DNA of 64,000 nt from Micromonospora trifolii (GTDB lineage Bacteria; Actinomycetota; Actinomycetes; Mycobacteriales; Micromonosporaceae), in the NCBI RefSeq assembly GCF_022229005.1, contig NZ_JAKKFD010000001.1, forward strand, positions 62,001 to 126,000, written 5' to 3'. Position 1 is the first letter of the stretch, and the number at the start of each line of letters is the position of its first letter. A program made the position numbers and the translations under genes. Under the pieces are notes generated by a model. That model saw only the letters and a list, made by a program, of their open reading frames with translations, ran no database searches and was not told the origin of the DNA. Below are positions 44,294 through 51,678 of the stretch, piece by piece.

Positions 44294-45264
44294 CGCTTCT
44301 CCTGAAGGTCACGGACACCCACGGCGTCCAGGGCGAGCAGGGCGGCACCGAGGCAACCGGCCTCGTCGCCAAGGGCTGCCGCGACCAGCTGCGGCTCCCG
44401 ATGGAAGGTCATTCGTTCGTGCAGCGCAGCCCGCAGCGGGATCAGCAGCCGGTCCCCGGCCTGGGCCAAACCGCCGCCGAGCACGATAGTCGCCACGTCG
44501 AACAACGCCTGCCCGCTGGCGAGGCCATCGGCGAGCGCCTCGACCGCCTCCTGCCAGACCTGGCCGGCGAGCGGTTCGCCGGCGGCGGCCCGTTCGGCCA
44601 CCTCGGCCGCGGTCACCGGGGCGTCGACGGTGTCGCCGGCGAGTTCGGCGTAGCGGCGGCCGATCGCGGCGGCCGACGCCATCGCCTCCAGGCAGCCGGG
44701 GCGGCCGCAGCCGCAGCGCGGACCGTCGGGCCGGACCAGGATGTGGCCGATCTCCCCGGCGGCGCCGTGGGCACCCACGGCGGCCGTGCCGTCCACGACG
44801 TGCGCGGCGGCGATGCCGGTGCCGATGGCCACGAACAGCACGTGCCCGGTGCCGCGTCCGGCGCCGAGCCGGGCCTCGGCGAGACCACCGACCCGCACGT
44901 CGTGGCCGAGCGCCGTCGGCAGGCCGAGCCGCTTCACCGTCAGGTCCCGCAGGGGTACGTCCCGGAAGCCCACGTTCGCCGACCAGACCGCGACGCCGCG
45001 CGCCTCGTCCACCACCCCGGGCACGGCGATGCCGACAGCGATCGGGGTGAGCCCGTCGGCGCGGGCCTTGTCGGCCAGACCGCCGGCCACGTCCAGGATG
45101 GTGCCGACCACGGCGGCCGGGCCACGTGCGGCGTCGGTGGGGTGCCGCTCGGTGCGCACCACGACGCCGTCCGGTCGGACCAGGGCGCACTTCATGCCGG
45201 TGCCGCCGACGTCCAGCGCAACGACCACGCGGTCACTCACGCGGTCGCTCGGGCGGTCACTCAC
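44290..45264 (-). CDS. ROK-family sugar kinase (probably amino-sugar kinase)
   Basis: 324-aa kinase of the ROK family. ATP-binding phosphate-1 motif LDVGGTGMKCALV is at about residues 19-31. The catalytic DxGxE region reads LGHDVRVGGLAEARLG, with the catalytic Asp in GHDVR. Glycine-rich VAIGTGIAAAHVVDG and the zinc-binding ROK signature GHILVRPDGPRCGCGRPGCLE follow (about 170-193, CxCGxxGCxE present). GTG 45264 overlaps the SIS-gene stop by 4 nt (GTGA); upstream frame sequence is Pro/Arg-rich and rejected. The neighbours indicate GlcNAc, ManNAc or glucosamine as substrate. Confidence 0.9.
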   Translation of the reverse strand: MSDRPSDRVSDRVVVALDVGGTGMKCALVRPDGVVVRTERHPTDAARGPAAVVGTILDVAGGLADKARADGLTPIAVGIAVPGVVDEARGVAVWSANVGFRDVPLRDLTVKRLGLPTALGHDVRVGGLAEARLGAGRGTGHVLFVAIGTGIAAAHVVDGTAAVGAHGAAGEIGHILVRPDGPRCGCGRPGCLEAMASAAAIGRRYAELAGDTVDAPVTAAEVAERAAAGEPLAGQVWQEAVEALADGLASGQALFDVATIVLGGGLAQAGDRLLIPLRAALHERMTFHREPQLVAAALGDEAGCLGAALLALDAVGVRDLQEKR

Positions 45265-46190
45265 GCCAACACCACGGATCGGGTGAGGTGGCGGGGTGCG
45301 TCCGGGTCGAGGCCCCGGCTGGTGGCCAGCGCGACCGCGAAGCGCTGGGCCAGGATCAGGTCGGCCATCGGGTCGACCGGGGTACGGCCGGCGGACCAAC
45401 TGCCCAGCACCGTGCGCCAGCCGTGTGTGCGGCTGTGCACGAAGGCCGCGCCGGTGGCGGCCACATCCTCGGGCAGCCCGTCGGGCAGCTCACCGAACGC
45501 CCAGACCAGCCGGCCCGGCGCGGCGACCGAGATGGGCCCGTGCCGGTAGTCCATCGCCGGGTACGCCTCGGCCCAGAAGGTGGCCGCCTCGCGGCACTTC
45601 AACGCGGCCTCCTGGGCCAGCCCGATCGTCCACCCCCGACCGAGGAACGTGGCCTGCTCGATGGTGGCCGGGTCGATCGGCAGCGGGGATCGCACCGCCA
45701 CCTCGGCGTCGGCGGCGAGCGCGCTGACCGGGTCGCCGAGCTGGGCCCGGAGCAGGGCCAACGCGGTGGTCGCGAAGCGGGTCTGCACCACCGACCGTTC
45801 GTCGGCGAAGGGAAGGGCCACTGTGGCGGTGGCCAGGTGGACCGCCGGGGAAGCCGGGTCACCGACGATGACTGTGGTGGGTGTGCGTCCGCGCAGTGCG
45901 GCGAGCAGTTCCAGCACCTCGGTGGTGGTGCCGGAACGGGTGATCGCGATAAGCCGGTCGTAGCGGCGGCCGGCGGGAAACTCGGACGCCTGGAACGCGT
46001 CGGTCTCACCCTGGCCGGCCTGCTCGCGGCGGGCCGCGTACGCCATCGCCATGAACCACGACGTGCCGCAACCGACGACGGCGACCCGCTCCCCGGGACG
46101 CGGCAGGTCACCGCGTACTCCCTCGGCCAGCCTGGCCGCCTCCCGCCAGCAGTCGGGTTGGCTCGCGATCTCCGCGTCCACGTACGCCAT
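45261..46190 (-). CDS. SIS-domain sugar isomerase/deaminase (AgaS/GlmS-C-like)
   Basis: 309-aa protein with two SIS domains. The first has VAVVGCGTSWFMAMAYAA (about residues 38-55), DAFQASEF and LIAITRSGTTTEVLELLAAL. The second includes TFLGRGWTIGLAQEAALKCREAA (about 187-209) and YRHGPISV. This is the isomerase half of glucosamine-6-phosphate synthase without the glutaminase part, as in AgaS-type deaminases, so it probably turns GlcN-6-P into fructose-6-P and ammonia after NagA. ATG 46190 has GAGGAG at ideal spacing. First gene of the operon; a repeat-rich regulatory region lies upstream. Confidence 0.88.
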   Translation of the reverse strand: MAYVDAEIASQPDCWREAARLAEGVRGDLPRPGERVAVVGCGTSWFMAMAYAARREQAGQGETDAFQASEFPAGRRYDRLIAITRSGTTTEVLELLAALRGRTPTTVIVGDPASPAVHLATATVALPFADERSVVQTRFATTALALLRAQLGDPVSALAADAEVAVRSPLPIDPATIEQATFLGRGWTIGLAQEAALKCREAATFWAEAYPAMDYRHGPISVAAPGRLVWAFGELPDGLPEDVAATGAAFVHSRTHGWRTVLGSWSAGRTPVDPMADLILAQRFAVALATSRGLDPDAPRHLTRSVVLA

Positions 46191-46243
46191 GGGAAACTCC
46201 TCGCAGGGCCGATCGGTGCGCAATACGGCTCGTTAGACCCGCA

Positions 46244-46335
46244 TTTCGCGCGTTATTCTGCGCGAACGCGGGTGACCATGGCAACCGGCCGGCCGATCGC
46301 GCAGGTCAGTCTTTTGCGCCAGCCTAGTTTTGCGC
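46244..46335. promoter_or_regulatory. Repeated TTTTGCGC-type sites in the divergent SIS/DeoR promoter region
   Basis: TTTTGCGC occurs exactly at 46312-46319 and 46328-46335 (period 16). Related octamers TTTCGCGC (46244-46251) and TTCTGCGC (46256-46263) lie nearer the SIS gene. The 200-bp gap between the SIS start (46190) and the DeoR start (46392) is locally AT-richer. DeoR/GlpR regulators commonly bind repeated short sites of this kind, so these are candidate operators for the adjacent regulator and for its own control. Confidence 0.5.
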
Positions 46336-46391
46336 ACTAGTGTGCACGCAATCAATCACCGTCCGTGCAAGTTGCTGGGAGGGCCCCCGCA

Positions 46392-47177
46392 GTGGACCGG
46401 TACGCCAGATGGAACGCCCTGCTCGAAATGCTGACCGACAACGGCCGGGTCAGCGTCGAGGCGGCAGCCGAGCGGCTGGACGTCTCCCAGGCCACCATCC
46501 GGCGTGACTTCGACCAGCTCGCGCAGCAGCAAATGATCACGAGGACCCGGGGCGGCGCGGTCGCCAACGGCGTGTCGTACGACCTGCCTCTGCGCTACAA
46601 GACGGCCAAGCACTCGGCCGAGAAGCAGCGGATCGGGGCGGCCGCCGCCGCGCTCGTCACGCCGGGCACAGTGGTCGGCCTGAACGGCGGCACCACCAGC
46701 ACCGAGGTCGCCAGGGCTCTCGCCGTGCGACCGGATCTGAACACCAGCGCCGAGGGTGCTCAGCTCACTGTGGTGACCAACGCGCTGAACATCGCCAACG
46801 AGCTGCTGGTCCGATCCCGGATGAAGGTCGTGGTGGCCGGCGGCGTGGTGCGCCCGAAGTCGTTCGAGCTGGTCGGCCCGCTGGGCGGGGCGCTGCTGCG
46901 CGAGGTCACCCTGGACGTCGCCCTGCTCGGCGTGGACGCGATCGACCCGCAGCTCGGCGCCGCCGCCCACCATGAGGGGGAGGCGGCGATGAACAACCTG
47001 ATGGTGGCCCGCGCCAAGCGCGTGGTGATCATCGCGGACTCGTCCAAGCTCGGCGGGCACGCCTTCGCCCGGATCTGCCCGGTCGAGCGGGTGGAGACGC
47101 TGGTGACCGACTCCGGTGCCGCGCCGGAGGTGGTGGACGCGTTCCGCGCTGCCGGCGTACAGGTCATCTGCGCCTGA
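46392..47177 (+). CDS. DeoR/GlpR-family transcriptional regulator of the amino-sugar operon
   Basis: 261-aa repressor-type regulator. The N-terminal HTH is about residues 5-58: NALLEMLTDNGRVSVEAAAERLDVSQATIRRDFDQL, the DeoR signature, ending TRTRGGAV. The C-terminal sugar-phosphate sensor (about 75-255) has LNGGTTSTEVARAL, TVVTNALNIANEL, VAGGVVRPKSFELVG and VVIIADSSKLG. The GTG at 46392 follows GGGAGGG; a GTG at 46365 is an alternative. Divergent from the SIS-ROK-nagA operon across a repeat-rich gap, so it most likely senses an amino-sugar phosphate and controls that operon. Confidence 0.9.
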   Translation: MDRYARWNALLEMLTDNGRVSVEAAAERLDVSQATIRRDFDQLAQQQMITRTRGGAVANGVSYDLPLRYKTAKHSAEKQRIGAAAAALVTPGTVVGLNGGTTSTEVARALAVRPDLNTSAEGAQLTVVTNALNIANELLVRSRMKVVVAGGVVRPKSFELVGPLGGALLREVTLDVALLGVDAIDPQLGAAAHHEGEAAMNNLMVARAKRVVIIADSSKLGGHAFARICPVERVETLVTDSGAAPEVVDAFRAAGVQVICA

Positions 47178-47220
47178 GAGGTCACGCTCCGTCGATGAAC
47201 TAGCCTGATCGGCGCGTCGG

Positions 47221-47258
47221 TGCATACCGCGTATTGCGTGCTCCTGCATACCGCGTAT
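47221..47258 (+). promoter_or_regulatory. Tandem 14-bp repeats with palindromic core upstream of the ABC transporter
   Basis: TGCATACCGCGTAT is present exactly at 47221-47234 and 47245-47258 (period 24, just over two helical turns). Each copy contains ATAC-CGC-GTAT, a perfect inverted repeat around 3 bp. The second copy ends 40 nt before the transporter start codon. This looks like an operator pair bound on one face of the DNA. No regulator gene is adjacent other than the DeoR-type one, whose sites look different. Confidence 0.55.
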
Positions 47259-47298
47259 GGTGTCGGCTGTCACGCCCACCCATCGGGGGAGGTGCAGC

Positions 47299-48309
47299 TT
47301 GCCAGCTGTCCTGGAGATCGAAGGTCTACGTAAGACGTACAAGAGTCGTCGACGCGGCACCCGCAACGCGCTTGACGGCTTCGACATGCGGGTCGACGCA
47401 GGGCAGGTGCACGGCTTCCTGGGTCCCAACGGGTCCGGCAAGACCACCACGCTGCGTACCCTGCTCGGCCTGATCCGACCCGACGGTGGCCGGATGGCGC
47501 TGCTCGGGCACGAGGTCCCCGACGCGCTGCCCACTGTCGCCGGCCAGGTCGGCGCGATCGTGGAGAGCCCGCAGTTCTTCCCGCACTTCACGGCCCGGGA
47601 CACGCTGTCCCTGCTCGCGGGGGCGGGCGAGGTGCCGGCCGTCCGGGTCGACGAGGTGCTGGAACTCGTCGGGCTGCGCGACCGGTCCGGCGAGCGGGTC
47701 AAGACGTACTCGTTGGGCATGAAGCAGCGGCTCGCCGTGGCCTCGGCGCTGCTGAAGAACCCGAAGCTGCTCATCCTGGACGAGCCGGCCAACGGCCTCG
47801 ACCCGGGCGGCATCCGGGAGATGCGCACGCTGATGCGCACCCTCGCCGAGTCCGGAATGACAGTGGTGCTGTCCAGCCACATCCTCGGTGAGATCCAGCT
47901 GATCTGCGACTCGGTCACCATCATCTCGCTGGGCCGGCGGGTCGCGTTCGGCCCGGTCGACGAGGTGCTCGCGCAGCACTCGTCCGGTGCGGTCCGGATC
48001 CGGCTGGAGGCGGTCTCCGACCTGCCGGTGGCGACCGAGGCGCTCACCCAGGCCGGGATCCGGGTCACCGGTCACCCGGACCACCTGATGCTGGCCGGCG
48101 TCGACAAGCCGGCGTCGGTGACCCGGCTGCTCGCCGAGAAGAACCTCTACGTCAGCGAGTTGGCGCCGATCGCCGTCGATCTGGAGAGCGTCTTCCTCGA
48201 ACTGACCGCCACCGCGCCGGTACCCGGTCAGCACCGGCAGGTCGACGAGTCCATGAAGGTCGGCGGGACGGGTCAGCCCGGTCCCGCCGGGGGAGGGTGG
48301 GGCGCGTGA
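47299..48309 (+). CDS. ABC transporter ATP-binding protein
   Basis: 336-aa ATPase. Walker A is FLGPNGSGKTTTLRTLLGLIR (about residues 36-56), the Q-loop area VGAIVESPQFFPHFTARD, signature YSLGMKQRLAVASALL, Walker B LLILDEPANGLDPGG, and the switch His in VLSSHILGEIQLI. This matches the bacitracin/nisin-type (BcrA/CcmA-like) exporters of actinobacteria. The start is a TTG at 47299 behind GGGGGAGGTG; no ATG or GTG in frame fits the family start. The C-terminal ~35 residues are Gly/Pro-rich. The stop overlaps the permease GTG by 4 nt. Substrate not known. Confidence 0.9.
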   Translation: MPAVLEIEGLRKTYKSRRRGTRNALDGFDMRVDAGQVHGFLGPNGSGKTTTLRTLLGLIRPDGGRMALLGHEVPDALPTVAGQVGAIVESPQFFPHFTARDTLSLLAGAGEVPAVRVDEVLELVGLRDRSGERVKTYSLGMKQRLAVASALLKNPKLLILDEPANGLDPGGIREMRTLMRTLAESGMTVVLSSHILGEIQLICDSVTIISLGRRVAFGPVDEVLAQHSSGAVRIRLEAVSDLPVATEALTQAGIRVTGHPDHLMLAGVDKPASVTRLLAEKNLYVSELAPIAVDLESVFLELTATAPVPGQHRQVDESMKVGGTGQPGPAGGGWGA

Positions 48310-49322
48310 GCCTCTTTCGTACCGAGCTTCGCCGGCTCAGCAAGCGGCGTTTCACCCGCTACATGACACTGCTCGGCCTGCTGGTGCTGGCCGCGGTGGT
48401 GGTCGGGGTGTTCTTCACCAACCAGAAGATCGGCGCCGACCAGCTCGCCCAGGCCGAGCGTCAGGCCGACCAGCAGTACCAGGAGCAGGTGCGCTGGAGC
48501 GAGCAGGAGCGCGCCGCGTGTGAGCAGGCCAAGACGGCGGGCACAGCGACCGACGGCCGCTACCCGCCCGACTGCTCGGTGATCACCCCGCCGCCCCGGG
48601 AGGAGATCAAGGCCGACTGGTTCCTGCCGTCGACGTTCGACTTCAAGGAGACGTTCGACGAGACCCTGATCCCGTTCGCGGCGATCCTCGCCCTGGTCGG
48701 GTTCGTCATCGGCGCGTCCTTCGTCGGTGCCGAGTGGAGCACCGGCGGCATGATGAACCTGCTGCTCTGGCGGCCGAAGCGGCTCACCGTACTGCTCACC
48801 AAGCTGGCCGCGCTGCTCACCGGCATCCTGGCGGTGACACTTCCTGCCGCGGTGCTGTGGTTTGCCGGGTTCTGGGCGGTCGCCAACTTCCGGGGCAGCA
48901 CCGAGAAGATGACCTCGGGGGTCTGGCAGTCGTTCATGCTGACCGGCGTACGCGGCGTGGTGCTGGTGTTGGTGCTCACCACCATCGGCTTCGCCCTCGC
49001 CTCGCTCGGTAGGCACACCGCGATGGCCCTCGGTGGCGTGGTGGCGGTGATGGTGGTCGGCCAGTTCGGCCTGGGCATCCTGCTGTCCATGGCGAGCGTG
49101 CGGTTCGCCGAGGCCTGGCTGCTGCCCACGTACGCGCTGGCCTGGATGACGAAGACTGTCACGTTGCAGGACTGGAACGCCTGCAATGCGACCTACTACG
49201 GGGAGTGCAAGCCGGCCACGATGGACATCACGTGGCAGCAGTCCTCCGTCCTGCTCTCGGTCGGGGTGGTGGTGATCCTCGGGGCGGCGCTCTGGGCGAT
49301 GCGTCGCCGCGACATCTCCTGA
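48306..49322 (+). CDS. ABC transporter permease
   Basis: 338-aa permease, translationally coupled to its ATPase by GTGA. A first helix (YMTLLGLLVLAAVVVGVFF) is followed by an external segment of about 100 residues with two Cys and many Gln/Glu (ADQLAQAERQADQQYQEQV), then five more helices (from IPFAAILALVGFVIGASFVG to VLLSVGVVVILGAALWAM). The GAEWSTGGMMNLLLWRPKR motif between helices 2 and 3 is typical of ABC-2 permeases paired with BcrA-like ATPases. The helical outer segment may bind the substrate. A long-stem hairpin follows the gene. Confidence 0.87.
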   Translation: MSLFRTELRRLSKRRFTRYMTLLGLLVLAAVVVGVFFTNQKIGADQLAQAERQADQQYQEQVRWSEQERAACEQAKTAGTATDGRYPPDCSVITPPPREEIKADWFLPSTFDFKETFDETLIPFAAILALVGFVIGASFVGAEWSTGGMMNLLLWRPKRLTVLLTKLAALLTGILAVTLPAAVLWFAGFWAVANFRGSTEKMTSGVWQSFMLTGVRGVVLVLVLTTIGFALASLGRHTAMALGGVVAVMVVGQFGLGILLSMASVRFAEAWLLPTYALAWMTKTVTLQDWNACNATYYGECKPATMDITWQQSSVLLSVGVVVILGAALWAMRRRDIS

Positions 49323-49338
49323 CCTGACCGAAGTGACG

Positions 49339-49392
49339 CGGCGCGGCCGGCCCGGCCGTCGGGGTTCCCGGCGGTACGGACCGGCCGCGCCG
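49339..49392 (+). terminator. Long-stem hairpin after the ABC permease gene
   Basis: CGGCGCGGCCGG (49339-49350) pairs perfectly with CCGGCCGCGCCG (49381-49392); the loop is 30 nt. It lies 17 bp after the permease stop and 40 bp before the DUF3263 start. Confidence 0.55.
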
Positions 49393-49432
49393 CCTACTGC
49401 GTCCCGGGTCGCCGCTGACTAGGCTGAACGAC

Positions 49433-49831
49433 ATGTCCGCCGACACCACCCCGGCCGCCCCCGAGCCGTCCATCGACGCTCGCCCGGGTGAGGTCACGGG
49501 TGCCGCCGGGCCGACCGTCCCGAATCCCCGACCGGCGCCGCCCATCGAGACCGCCGACGCGCCACCCGCCGACGAGGCGGCGCAGCCCACTGATCCCGCG
49601 GCGGGGCTGACCGAGCGGGAACGGGCAATCCTCACCTTCGAGCAGCAGTGGTGGCGGCACGCCGGCGCCAAGGAGCAGGCCGTCCGGGACACCTTCGGGA
49701 TCTCGTCGACCCGGTACTACCAGCTGCTCAACGGCCTGCTGGACAATCCGGCCGCCCTCGCCGCCGACCCCGTGCTGATCAGCCGACTCCGCCGGTTGCG
49801 CTCGTCTCGCGCCCGTAACCGCCGGCGCTGA
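49433..49831 (+). CDS. DUF3263 domain protein
   Basis: 132-aa protein. Residues 1-58 are Pro/Ala-rich and disordered. The DUF3263 domain is about residues 59-130: LTERERAILTFEQQWWRHAGAKEQAVRD, then FGISSTRYYQLLNGLLDNP and an Arg-rich end. The helix-turn-helix-like ISSTRYYQLLN and basic tail suggest nucleic-acid binding; the function of the family, which is confined to actinobacteria, is unknown. It stands alone between the ABC transporter and a palindromic repeat element. Start ATG 49433. Confidence 0.88.
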   Translation: MSADTTPAAPEPSIDARPGEVTGAAGPTVPNPRPAPPIETADAPPADEAAQPTDPAAGLTERERAILTFEQQWWRHAGAKEQAVRDTFGISSTRYYQLLNGLLDNPAALAADPVLISRLRRLRSSRARNRRR

Positions 49832-49842
49832 TCGCGCGCTCC

Positions 49843-49915
49843 GCGATCTTGCACCTCCTGTCGCCGCTTCGCGGGCTTTTGTGCGTCTTTGTCGGGACAC
49901 AAAGTGCAAGATCGC
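49843..49915. repeat. Palindromic (REP-like) intergenic element
   Basis: GCGATCTTGCAC (49843-49854) is perfectly inverted as GTGCAAGATCGC (49904-49915). Inside, CTTTGT (49887-49892) and ACAAAG (49899-49904) form a second small hairpin. The element lies 12 bp after the DUF3263 stop and is AT-richer than its surroundings. From general memory such AAAGTGCAAGATCG-type palindromes recur in Micromonosporaceae genomes; only one copy is seen in this window. Confidence 0.55.
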
Positions 49916-50025
49916 CCCGTCGGTTGCCGGACAGCCGGACCAGCCGCATGCCGGCTGAGCAGGCGGGTAGGCGGGAGGCGTTCCCGGAGTCGCGTGCGAC
50001 CTCGGGCCCAGGAAGGGAGCGGGGT

Positions 50026-50664
50026 ATGACGGCAACGGACCAGAGCGGCAAAGGACAGCAGGCCCGCCAGGAGGCCTCGCGGGTCGGCCAGCAGGCTGCG
50101 CAGGCCGGGGGTCAGGTCGCCCACACCGCAGCCGAGCAGGGCGGGCAGGTGGCCGCAGAGGCGCGGCGACAGGCCCAGCAGTTGACCGGAGAAGCCACTG
50201 GGCAGCTTCGGGATCAGGCGCAGACGCAGCAGCGGCGGGCCGCCGCGGGCCTGCGCGACCTGGGCCAGAACCTCAGTTCGATGGCGGAACGGGACGGCGA
50301 TTCCGGGCTGGCCGGTCAAGTGGTACGCAAGGCGGCCGACGCCGCCCAGCAGGCCGCCGGTTGGCTCGACGAGCGCGAACCCGGCGAGGTGCTCGACGAG
50401 GTTCGCACGTACGCGCGGCACCATCCGACGACGTTCCTCGCGGGCGCGGCGTTGGCCGGGCTGCTGGTTGGGCGGCTCACCCGCGGCCTGACGGCGCCGG
50501 CCCCGGGCAACGGTCAGGATGCAAACGCGTCCGGTGCTCCGTCACCCGCGCAAGGCGCACCGGTGGACGCCGGTCAGCAGCCGTACGTGGGGACGGCACG
50601 GGCGCAGAACGTCGCGCCCGCTGGTGAACCAGCGCGGGACCTGCCCGGCGGGGTGGCACCGTGA
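50026..50664 (+). CDS. Helical envelope-associated protein with one membrane segment
   Basis: 212-aa protein, first of a three-gene set with a holin-like protein and a DUF3618 protein. The N-terminal ~90 residues are very rich in Gln, Ala and Glu with LEA/apolipoprotein-like amphipathic repeats (QQARQEASRVGQQAAQAGGQV). A DUF883-like stretch follows: EVLDEVRTYARHHPTTFLAGAALAGLLVGRLTRG, where the helix TTFLAGAALAGLLVG (about 147-161) is membrane-spanning. The C terminus is disordered. ATG 50026 lies behind GGAAGGGAGC. It overlaps the next gene by 4 nt. A role in membrane or cell-envelope stress is inferred from the family, not shown. Confidence 0.75.
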   Translation: MTATDQSGKGQQARQEASRVGQQAAQAGGQVAHTAAEQGGQVAAEARRQAQQLTGEATGQLRDQAQTQQRRAAAGLRDLGQNLSSMAERDGDSGLAGQVVRKAADAAQQAAGWLDEREPGEVLDEVRTYARHHPTTFLAGAALAGLLVGRLTRGLTAPAPGNGQDANASGAPSPAQGAPVDAGQQPYVGTARAQNVAPAGEPARDLPGGVAP

Positions 50665-51056
50665 GCGCCCCGGAGAAGGAGCGGACCCAGGCCTCCGTCG
50701 GCGAGCTGATCGGCGACGTGACCCGGGACATGTCCACTCTGGTGCGCAAGGAGGTCGAGCTGGCCAAGGCCGAGTTGCGCGAGGAGGTCAGCCAGGCGGG
50801 CAAGGCCGGCGGTATGTTCGGCGGCGCCGCGCTGGCCGGGTTCCTGGCGGTGCTCTTCGTGTCGTACGCCCTGTGGTGGGGGCTGTCCAACACGATGGAC
50901 CAGGGGTGGGCGGCGCTGATCGTCGCGGTCCTCTGGGCCGCCGTGGCCGGTGGCCTCTTCATCAACGCCCGGACCCAGCTGAAGCGGGCTCGTGCGGTTC
51001 TGCCCCGGACGAAACAGACTGCCCGGGAGCTGCCGGACGCCCTACGGGGTCGGTGA
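50661..51056 (+). CDS. Phage-holin-family (holin-like/Actinobacterial YqjE type) membrane protein
   Basis: 131-aa protein starting (GTG) VSAPEKERTQASVGELIGD, which has the conserved cytoplasmic helix SVGELIGDVTRDMSTLVRKEVELAKAEL cut into two halves by the family (about residues 12-40). Two transmembrane helices follow: AALAGFLAVLFVSYALWW and WAALIVAVLWAAVAGGLFI. The end is basic. The family is annotated as phage holin superfamily III/YqjE-like but is chromosomal and widely found next to DUF3618 genes. No phage genes are present, so lysis is not implied. Confidence 0.85.
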   Translation: MSAPEKERTQASVGELIGDVTRDMSTLVRKEVELAKAELREEVSQAGKAGGMFGGAALAGFLAVLFVSYALWWGLSNTMDQGWAALIVAVLWAAVAGGLFINARTQLKRARAVLPRTKQTARELPDALRGR

Positions 51057-51078
51057 ACGAGTCGGGAGGGAACAGGTC

Positions 51079-51678
51079 ATGTCCAGTGATCCGGATCGGA
51101 TCCGGCGGGAGATCGAGACCACCCGCAACGAGTTGAGCAGTGACGTCGACGCGCTGACCGACAAGGTCAACCCGCGTCGGATCGCCGGTGACCGCGTCGG
51201 GCAGGCCCGCGGGGCGTTCACCCGAGCGAAGGAGAAGATGATGGGCAGCTCGAACCACCTGGGGCAGGAGGCTGGCCAACGGATGTCGCACGCGGCCGGT
51301 TCGGTACGCGACGAAACCCGTTCACTCGGCCAGCACTCCCGCGAGCAGGCTCAGGGCAACCCCATGGCCGCCGGTCTGGTCGCCTTCGGAGTCGGTCTGC
51401 TGGCCGCCTCCCTGATCCCGCCGAGCGGACGTGAGCGTCAACTCGCTGGACGCGCGCGGAGCATGGTGAGTGAGCACTCCGGTGAGCTGCGCGAGCAGGC
51501 GAGTCAGGTTGGCCATCAGATGCAGGACAACCTGCGGGAGCCTGCGCAGCAGGCGGCGCAGTCGGTCCGGTCCAGCGCCCAGCAGGGCGTGTCCGCGGTA
51601 CGCGACCAGGGCCGTTCGGCCGCCGGTCAGGTGCAGGGAGAGACGCATGCGGCCGTCGACGACCTTCGACAGCGCTGA
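51079..51678 (+). CDS. DUF3618 domain protein
   Basis: 199-aa protein. The DUF3618 domain is at the N terminus: DPDRIRREIETTRNELSSDV, then DALTDKVNPRRIAGDRV. The middle is a long amphipathic helix. A short membrane-crossing segment lies at about residues 97-113 (AAGLVAFGVGLLAASLI). The C-terminal part has Gln-rich coiled repeats (LREQASQVGHQMQDN, VRSSAQQGVSAVRDQG). ATG 51079 follows GGGAGGGAA. It is the third gene of the trio that starts at 50026; its 3' end overlaps the next gene if the latter starts at 51647. Confidence 0.87.
   Translation: MSSDPDRIRREIETTRNELSSDVDALTDKVNPRRIAGDRVGQARGAFTRAKEKMMGSSNHLGQEAGQRMSHAAGSVRDETRSLGQHSREQAQGNPMAAGLVAFGVGLLAASLIPPSGRERQLAGRARSMVSEHSGELREQASQVGHQMQDNLREPAQQAAQSVRSSAQQGVSAVRDQGRSAAGQVQGETHAAVDDLRQR

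Noticed and set aside
50661-51056. Prophage lysis gene (holin)
   Set aside because: The family name is misleading; no phage structural, integrase or endolysin genes are nearby, and the DUF3618 neighbour marks a chromosomal envelope locus.
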